Shown here piece by piece: positions 5,812-10,854 of a DNA stretch of 10,854 nt; position 1 is the first letter of the stretch; every line of letters begins with the position of its first letter. Both the position numbers and the translations under genes were made by a program. Source of the stretch: JBIQLO01 sp044464175 (lineage in GTDB: Bacteria > Planctomycetota > Phycisphaerae > Tepidisphaerales > Tepidisphaeraceae); the NCBI GenBank assembly GCA_044464175.1, contig JBIQLO010000134.1, positions 1 through 10,854 of the forward strand, written 5' to 3'. The notes under the pieces are model-generated. The model had not been told where the DNA came from. It did no database searches and was given only the letters and a program-made list of their open reading frames with translations.

Positions 5812-6195
5812 ATGGCCGACGAAGAAATCGACGCGATCATGGAGCATCTTCATTCGCGGCTGGAACATGGCATTGACGAACTGGCCGATGCCACCGTGGA
5901 GAAGGTGCGCATGCTCATCTCCATCCCCGTCGAGCGCACCGCCACCAGCGTCATCCGGTCCAAGCCCGGCGAACCGCCCCGCAGGGATTCCGGCGACCTC
6001 TACAACAGCATCCGCAAAGGCCCGCTGGTGTCGGATGCTGACGGCGTGCGCACGGAGGCAGGATCGGACCTCTGGTACAGCGTGAATCTGGAGAACGGGG
6101 CGGGGCGGGTCGATCCGCGCCCTCACTGGCGGCCCGCCTATGAGGAAATCGCCCCCAATGCCGCTGAATTTGTGGCCCGTGAAATGAAGGGATAA
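5812..6195 (+). CDS. Tail completion / head-tail joining protein, HK97-gp10-like
   Basis: The 127-residue product starts at an ATG with GGAG (5802-5805, spacer 6), two bases after the frameshift product's stop. It has a helical N-terminus (EEIDAIMEHLHSRLEHGIDE), then the family hallmark block. RSKPGEPPRRDSGDLYNSI (about residues 49-67) corresponds to the 'PG-x-P-xxx-tG-L-xxSI' motif. A strand TEAGSDLWYSVNLENGAG and RPHWRPAYEEI (about 82-109) correspond to the 'Y-xxx-lE-xG ... RP-xxxPA' motif. A C-terminal helix ends EFVAREMKG. These proteins lie at the head-tail interface and complete or connect the tail. The unusual point is location: the family is normally encoded between capsid and tube genes, whereas here it follows the tail chaperones. 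Confidence 0.7.
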   Translation: MADEEIDAIMEHLHSRLEHGIDELADATVEKVRMLISIPVERTATSVIRSKPGEPPRRDSGDLYNSIRKGPLVSDADGVRTEAGSDLWYSVNLENGAGRVDPRPHWRPAYEEIAPNAAEFVAREMKG

Positions 6196-6199
6196 CCCC

Positions 6200-6628
6200 A
6201 TGAAGAAAAACGTACTCCTGCTTAACGACAACCCCATCCGCGCCGACGATTCGGCGCAGGCGTCCACGATTGCCTTACGCGATGCCTCCGGCGACCTGTA
6301 TGCCAACCTTGGCAATTTCGGCGGATTGGTGAACAGCGGCAAGACGGAGTTGAAGGTCAAGACTGTCACCGCCGACACAACGCTGGATGAGACAGCGACC
6401 CTCTGGCTGGCCAATGCCACCAGTGCGGCCATCGCGTTGACGCTTCCCTCTCCGGCGTCGGCCACCAATCGTCTCTATGCCGTGGTCAAGACCGATTCAT
6501 CGGCCAATGCCGTCACGCTGACTCCGGCGGCCAGCGAAACGATTAATGGGGCATCCAGCAAGGCCCTGAGCAGCCAATGGGACAAGGTATGGATTTTCAC
6601 CGACGGCACTAACTGGTATCTGTTGTAA
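6200..6628 (+). CDS. Small beta-rich virion surface protein candidate
   Basis: The 142-residue product starts at an ATG with AAGGG (6187-6191, spacer 8). The N-terminal 50 residues (MKKNVLLLNDNPIRADDSAQ and following) are mixed. The rest is a repeating beta pattern found at the C-terminal ends of many phage fibre and decoration proteins: strand KVKTVTADTTLDETATLWLA, then SAAIALTLPSPAS, LYAVVKTDSSANAVTLTPAA, and the closing WIFTDGTNWYLL. The motif 'tLP ... Y-xx-VKtDSSANaVTLtp ... I-nG ... W-xx-V-x-x-sDGtNWyll' is common in structural phage proteins that display a small beta domain. It could be a tail-tube or head-surface decoration or a short fibre. Its stop overlaps the tape measure start (TAATG), so it is co-translated with that gene. 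It has no enzyme motif. The precise role is unknown. Confidence 0.6.
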   Translation: MKKNVLLLNDNPIRADDSAQASTIALRDASGDLYANLGNFGGLVNSGKTELKVKTVTADTTLDETATLWLANATSAAIALTLPSPASATNRLYAVVKTDSSANAVTLTPAASETINGASSKALSSQWDKVWIFTDGTNWYLL

Positions 6629-9600
6629 TGGCTGAATTTGTCATCTCCATCCAGCTTGAAGCCACGGGCGAGCAGGCGATCCGCCAAAAACTCGAAGGGA
6701 TCAAGCGCGAGGCCCAAAAGGCGGGAGAAATCCCGCTGGCTCCGCCGGGCAACGGGCAACCCGCCGCAACCGGCGGCGTCTCTCCGCCCGTGCAGGCCGC
6801 GCAGGCTTCCACGGCCGCCGCTGCGCCCGTCCAGCCCCCCGTGACGGCCCGGCGCACGGCCGAGTCGGATGCCGCCTACATCCGCCGCTTGGGCAGCCAG
6901 ACCAGCGAAGATGCCCTGATGCGGCTCAAAACCTACCGCCTCCAGCCGTCGCAGGCGGTGGCGGCGATGAACAGCGCCGAGCAGATCGCTCATGAGGTGG
7001 GCGGCGTCAGCAGCCTTCAGGCTTTGCCGGTCGCCATGGCGGGGGGATTGGGCGGGGCGCGCAATCGGGAAATCCTCTCCCGCTATAGCGCCAACATCGG
7101 GGCGGATGTGCAGGCCCGCGCCTGGCAGTTGATGCAGGAAAATCCGATGACGCGGGAGCAGGCCATCATGCAGGCCGTCCGCGAGCAAAACACCGCCACG
7201 CGGATCGGGCAGGCCCGCGCCCGGACGCCTTTGGCCCAGCAGGGCCGCCTCAACCAACTGGCCGAGGCAAACATGGCCTCCGGCATGACCGAGCAACAGG
7301 CGTTCAGCGCGGCGGGGCAGACGCTGGCGCAGGAGCGGGGGATTCTCAACCAGCTTCCCGAAGGAGTGCGGGCGGGCGTGCGGCGCGGGGCCGAGCGCAT
7401 GGTGGCCAGAGGCGAATCCGGCAGCCTGATTGAAGCCGAGCGGGAGGCGGCCCGCGCCTACAAGGCGGCGGCCCGATCCCGCGAACAGCGGACACGCGAG
7501 GAGGAGCGAGCGGCCAAGGAAGCCATTGGGGCGGAATTGGGCAGCGCCCGCCGCACCAGCACGCAGGAAGCCCGGCGACGGGACCAATTGGCTGGAACCC
7601 AGTCCGCGCAAGCCAAAGACCTCCAGCGGGCGCAGGTGGCCCTGGGTCGCGCCCCGGTGTCCGAGCGGGATGCGATCATGCGCGAGGCGACCGCCCTTCA
7701 GGAAGAGACGGCCCTGGGCGGCCAAACCATCGGGCAGGCGCAGGCCGTGGAGGAAGTCATGCGGCGGCGTCAGCAGCGCAGCCGGTTCGGCGGACTGCAC
7801 ACACCCGTCATGCGGATGGGCATGTTTATGAACCTGCTGTTTGGCGGGTATGAACTGGGTGGGGCGATGAATGCCCTTGACATGGCCAGAGGATCACAAC
7901 TTCTGGCCGATGGCGACGACGCGCGGTTTGCGGCCCTGAATCAAGGCATCCAAGGGGCAACCGGCGGCATTCTGGGGCAGGCTGTGGGAAGCGTGCTGGA
8001 CCTATACGGCGGCGGTCCGGCCACCTTCAATTTCTGGCAGAAGCTGGGGGAGAAGCAAACCGCCCTCAATCAGCAGATCATCACCACCAGCGTCTCCCAG
8101 CCTTTCCTCAACGCCCAAAGCCAACTTGCCGGCGTGGGCGGGAATGTGGCCAGCGCCAAGATGGCGCTGTTGCAAGCCCAGTCGTCGCAACGGGTCAATT
8201 CGGCCAATGCTGCCATCGCCATCCGGCAGAAGCAGAACGACGTGGCAGCGGACCAGCAGCAGATGCGGGATGCCCAATTCTCCCTGAGCAAAGCCACCGG
8301 CACCTTGCTGACCACGACGGCGGGCGGGGCGGGCGTCGGCACGACCTTTGGCCCGGTGGGAACGCTGGTTGGCGGCATCGGAGGCGCGGTCGCCGGGGTG
8401 GCGCTGGACGTCGGCCAGTACGTCTCGGCGGGCAACAAGCAGCAGGAGGCCGCCGCCGCCCTGGCGGCCCACCAGCAAGAACTCCAGTTGCTTCAAAAAC
8501 AGCAGCGGCAGGGGGCGCAGGTGGACGCCAACGCGGTGATGGCGGCACAACTTGGCGTGCGGCAGGCCCAAGGCCAGTTTGCCAGTCAAAGCATTCAGCT
8601 TCAGGGGCAGGCCCGATCCCTCGGCCTTGCCGTCTCCGGCCAAAATTTTGCCGCCCAAATGGCCTCCATCGACGCCGACTATCAATCGCAACTGACCCTG
8701 CTCCGGGCATCGGGTGTGCCATCCGCCCGGCGTGAACAGGAATTGGCGGACGTACACGCCGGGCGGCAGCGCCTCCTGATTCGCCAAACCGGCATCGCCA
8801 ACATGAATGCCGCCACAGCAATGTCGGCCAACACCACCGCCGCACTCGCGCAGGCCGCCGGAATGCCGTGGCTGGGACAGATCGCGCAGGCCGATACGCA
8901 ACTGGCCAATTTCAATCGCTCTTTCGACCCCAGCGCGCGCAATGCCGCCTTTCTCCGCAATGCCGCCCAGGGCCAGCACGACGCACAGGTGATGCTTGCC
9001 AATAGCCAGTGGCAATCCACCTTTCAGGCCTTCGCCGACACCCACGCGGCCAATCAGCAGCGATTGGGCGGCTTTGGCCTGACCGCCAGCCTCATGGACA
9101 TGCAGGGGGCGCTGAATCGCACCGTTCAGGCACAGACGGCGGCGGCGACGGCGGCACGCATACAAAACAGTCCGGACTTCCAGCGGCTTATCGCCGATGA
9201 AACAGAGGCCACGCGGGACCAGCAGGCCCTGCACCTTCGCCAGTTCCAGACTCAAGTGGGCGGATTGCGGCTGGGGCAGGCGACGACGTTGGACCAGCTT
9301 AACGCCAATCTGAATAGGGACCCCATTGGAAGTACGATCGCTGGCATTGTAGGTGATACGCGACAGCAACTCTTTTCCCTCAGCCGACAGGGACGGGGCG
9401 GTACGGACGCATTCAAGAATGCCAAGCAGATTGGGATCAAGAGTCTGGAACTATATCGCATGGACGTTGACCAGTCCTACGAAGCCCGGACGGTCTCGCC
9501 TTTCATCAATCCTGACGCATTGGGTATTCCGTTCTCCGCTGACAATGTGAACAAAAAAGTCCAATCAGCTATCGATCAGATCAACAAAGACAACGGGAAA

Positions 9601-9699
9601 GGGGTGGACATCAGCATCCCCGAACCCGTGATCCAGCAACTCTCTCAAGCCCTTGGGGCCGCCGTCGTGCAGGGACTGCAACAGATGATCGCCCAATAA
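6628..9699 (+). CDS. Tail tape measure protein
   Basis: The 1023-residue protein is the largest in the window and starts at an ATG overlapping the previous stop (TAATG). The N-terminus is short beta then helix (MAEFVISIQLEATGEQAIRQ), followed by an Ala/Pro/Gln-rich linker (about residues 40-75) and a long Ala/Gln/Arg helical, coiled-coil-like body. Hydrophobic glycine-rich stretches lie at about 395-412 (MRMGMFMNLLFGGYELGG) and 558-600 (TLLTTTAGGAGVGTT, GTLVGGIGGAVAGVALDVG), typical of tape measures that help DNA cross the membrane. More Gln-rich helices follow (KQQEAAAALAAHQQELQLLQ). The C-terminus ends VIQQLSQALGAAVVQGLQQM. No peptidoglycan hydrolase motif was seen. It determines tail length and is chaperoned by gpG/gpGT, located upstream as expected. 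By the lambda ratio the tail would be about 150 nm. The last 130 codons are much poorer in GC, suggesting a different origin. Confidence 0.85.
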   Translation: MAEFVISIQLEATGEQAIRQKLEGIKREAQKAGEIPLAPPGNGQPAATGGVSPPVQAAQASTAAAAPVQPPVTARRTAESDAAYIRRLGSQTSEDALMRLKTYRLQPSQAVAAMNSAEQIAHEVGGVSSLQALPVAMAGGLGGARNREILSRYSANIGADVQARAWQLMQENPMTREQAIMQAVREQNTATRIGQARARTPLAQQGRLNQLAEANMASGMTEQQAFSAAGQTLAQERGILNQLPEGVRAGVRRGAERMVARGESGSLIEAEREAARAYKAAARSREQRTREEERAAKEAIGAELGSARRTSTQEARRRDQLAGTQSAQAKDLQRAQVALGRAPVSERDAIMREATALQEETALGGQTIGQAQAVEEVMRRRQQRSRFGGLHTPVMRMGMFMNLLFGGYELGGAMNALDMARGSQLLADGDDARFAALNQGIQGATGGILGQAVGSVLDLYGGGPATFNFWQKLGEKQTALNQQIITTSVSQPFLNAQSQLAGVGGNVASAKMALLQAQSSQRVNSANAAIAIRQKQNDVAADQQQMRDAQFSLSKATGTLLTTTAGGAGVGTTFGPVGTLVGGIGGAVAGVALDVGQYVSAGNKQQEAAAALAAHQQELQLLQKQQRQGAQVDANAVMAAQLGVRQAQGQFASQSIQLQGQARSLGLAVSGQNFAAQMASIDADYQSQLTLLRASGVPSARREQELADVHAGRQRLLIRQTGIANMNAATAMSANTTAALAQAAGMPWLGQIAQADTQLANFNRSFDPSARNAAFLRNAAQGQHDAQVMLANSQWQSTFQAFADTHAANQQRLGGFGLTASLMDMQGALNRTVQAQTAAATAARIQNSPDFQRLIADETEATRDQQALHLRQFQTQVGGLRLGQATTLDQLNANLNRDPIGSTIAGIVGDTRQQLFSLSRQGRGGTDAFKNAKQIGIKSLELYRMDVDQSYEARTVSPFINPDALGIPFSADNVNKKVQSAIDQINKDNGKGVDISIPEPVIQQLSQALGAAVVQGLQQMIAQ

Positions 9700-9700
9700 C

Positions 9701-10609
9701 ATGCCCACGCTGAAACTCGATCATATCATCGGAGCCAACCTGACCCAGACGGAACAGGTGGTCCAGACGCCCGCCGGGCCGACGCTGGCGGTCATCACGG
9801 AATACCACCGCCGCGCCTACGTCACCGACATCGCCATTCCCAGCGACCCGGCCGACACGCTGCTGGAAGTGCTGGGGGTGACGGGCATGCCTAAATACGG
9901 CGACCCCCTGTCGGCCAGCTACCCCGGCCTGACGCTGCGCAACCGGCAGGTGGTCTCCTCCAGCGAAATCAACCGGCTGGTGACGCTGGACCTGCTCTAC
10001 AGCGACCGGGTGATTTATCTGGGGCAAGGGGGCGGCTCCGGCAGTGTGACGTGGACCAAAACCGTCCGATCCTTCGACCAAATCGTCGAGTGCGGCTACA
10101 ACCCCATTACGGGCGACTTGTTCGAGTGGTATTTCGACGCCTCGGACACGGGGGGGGGCAACGACGACAAGAAGGCCAATATCGCAACCTTGGCCAAGCC
10201 GGCCCCCTTCAATGCCCGCATCCGCCTTCCTGCCGCCCAGGTGATCCTCAACGCGGTTTATGACTATGAACCCAGCAGCCCCACGGCCTTCCAGGGGTAT
10301 GTCAACAGCGACAGTCTGTTTCTGGAGCGAGGCGTGGGTTACTGGCGGCTGGACAGTGCGGGCATTCAGGCCACGTCCGACGGCAAATTCGCCACGCAGG
10401 CGGTTCTGGCGTCTAATCTCCTCTTTGATTGGGGGCAGATGGAGATCGCCTACAATTCGCACTTGGGCCGATACGTCAAAATCGACAAAGCCGCCTTCAA
10501 AACAGTTGCCAAGCGGGCCTATTCCCAGGGGGTTGATCCGCACAACGGCTTCACGCGGCTGGACATCTACCCCACCACCAGCTTTGCAACTCTGTTCGGC
10601 TTCTCCTGA
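9701..10609 (+). CDS. Unknown distal-tail / tail-tip protein
   Basis: The 302-residue product starts one base after the tape measure stop, without a clear SD, so it is probably translationally coupled. I do not recognise its family. It is soluble and beta-rich: KLDHIIGANLTQTEQVVQTP, then TLAVITEYHRRAYVTDIAIP, a Gly-rich turn LGQGGGSGSVTWTKTV, CGYNPITGDLFEWYFDASD, and ARIRLPAAQVILNAVYDYEP. The C-terminal half is rich in aromatic and strand-like residues (FLERGVGYWRLDSAG, NLLFDWGQMEIAYNSHLGRYVKI) and ends FTRLDIYPTTSFATLFGFS. The position after the tape measure is where distal tail, hub and baseplate proteins are encoded, so a tail-tip role is likely but unproven. A run of nine G (10150-10158) encodes Gly151-153 in an Asp/Gly loop. 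The stop overlaps the next start (TGATG). Confidence 0.6.
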   Translation: MPTLKLDHIIGANLTQTEQVVQTPAGPTLAVITEYHRRAYVTDIAIPSDPADTLLEVLGVTGMPKYGDPLSASYPGLTLRNRQVVSSSEINRLVTLDLLYSDRVIYLGQGGGSGSVTWTKTVRSFDQIVECGYNPITGDLFEWYFDASDTGGGNDDKKANIATLAKPAPFNARIRLPAAQVILNAVYDYEPSSPTAFQGYVNSDSLFLERGVGYWRLDSAGIQATSDGKFATQAVLASNLLFDWGQMEIAYNSHLGRYVKIDKAAFKTVAKRAYSQGVDPHNGFTRLDIYPTTSFATLFGFS

Positions 10610-10854
10610 TGCCCTCATCCACTCATGTCAAAGAGCGGCCGGCGGGGAGAATCCCCACTACGGCGGTCACGAACGAACTGGCCCGTGCGGTCAACACCCT
10701 CGCGCCGCTGGAGGTGGGCGCGCCCCGTCGCGGACGGACACGCTTCCCCATCGTGGGCGTCGTCTGGGACGCCGGACCCGCATCCGAGGCCAACTACACC
10801 GATCACCGCTACTGGGTCAGGCTGGCGGCCGTCTCCGGCACCGACAGCGATGCC
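10609..10854 (+). CDS. Start of an unknown tail-region gene, cut by the window end
   Basis: An ATG at 10609 overlaps the previous stop (TGATG) and the frame stays open to the last base, giving 82 visible codons. The product begins MPSSTHVKERPAGRIPTTAV, continues with a helix-like NELARAVNTLAPLEVGAP, a basic patch RRGRTRF, strands PIVGVVWDAG, and a Tyr/Trp segment NYTDHRYWVRLAAVSGTDSD. It shows the same codon character as its neighbour and the tight coupling typical of this operon, which supports it as a real gene. The visible part suggests a tail structural protein, but the family cannot be named. Confidence 0.6.
   Translation, partial: MPSSTHVKERPAGRIPTTAVTNELARAVNTLAPLEVGAPRRGRTRFPIVGVVWDAGPASEANYTDHRYWVRLAAVSGTDSDA

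Noticed and set aside
6475..7800. Long minus-strand open frame (441 codons) opposite the tape measure gene
   Set aside because: Its translation is Arg/Gly/Leu/His-rich as expected for the antisense of a GC-rich Ala/Gln-rich gene, and the tape measure on the + strand is convincing.
8002..9369. Minus-strand open frame of 455 codons
   Set aside because: Same reason: an antisense shadow of the tape measure with no recognisable motif or SD-led start.
9611..10618. Minus-strand open frame of 335 codons
   Set aside because: It is the mirror of the + strand 302-residue gene; composition is that of an antisense GC-rich frame and it would overlap three coupled genes.
1..10854. Defence island, toxin-antitoxin, CRISPR or retroelement hidden in the window
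   Set aside because: All + strand genes fit a structural phage operon; no direct-repeat array, reverse transcriptase, nuclease or toxin motif was seen.

Overview
The window is a stretch of a tailed-phage (or prophage) late operon. It is GC-rich, every credible gene is on the + strand, and genes are packed end to end or overlap by a few bases, mostly with clear Shine-Dalgarno (SD) sites. I see no tRNA, rRNA, integrase, CRISPR, insertion sequence, defence gene or host metabolic gene. The sequence alone does not identify the host. Base composition and SD use fit a high-GC Gram-negative-type bacterium, but that is inference.

Head region (1-3891): the 3' end of a portal gene resembling the Mu gp29/DUF935 family; an S49 (SppA-like) prohead protease whose 3' third appears to contain a nested in-frame scaffold gene with its own SD, as in lambda C/Nu3 and Mu I/Z; an intrinsic-terminator-like hairpin; a putative decoration protein; and a major capsid protein resembling the lambda gpE family.

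Head-tail and tail region (3888-6628): a putative tail terminator (GTG start overlapping the capsid stop), a 90-residue unknown, a putative tail tube protein, and a gpG/gpGT-type tail chaperone pair joined by a programmed -1 frameshift at a canonical C CCT TTA heptamer (5570-5576). These are followed by an HK97-gp10-like tail completion protein and a small beta-rich surface-type protein.

Distal tail (6628-10854): a 1023-residue tape measure protein, a 302-residue unknown tail-tip candidate, and the start of another gene cut by the window end. There is no sheath gene next to the tube gene, so a long non-contractile tail (siphovirus type) is the best inference. From tape-measure length, at the roughly 1.5 angstrom per residue known for lambda, the tail would be about 150 nm.

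How it works together: the portal nucleates a prohead built by scaffold and capsid protein, the S49 protease matures it, and the decoration protein stabilises it. The chaperones load tube subunits on the tape measure, and the terminator and completion proteins join tail to head. The most noteworthy signals are translational and transcriptional control inside the operon (nested start, -1 frameshift site, mid-operon terminator), not a new enzyme system.
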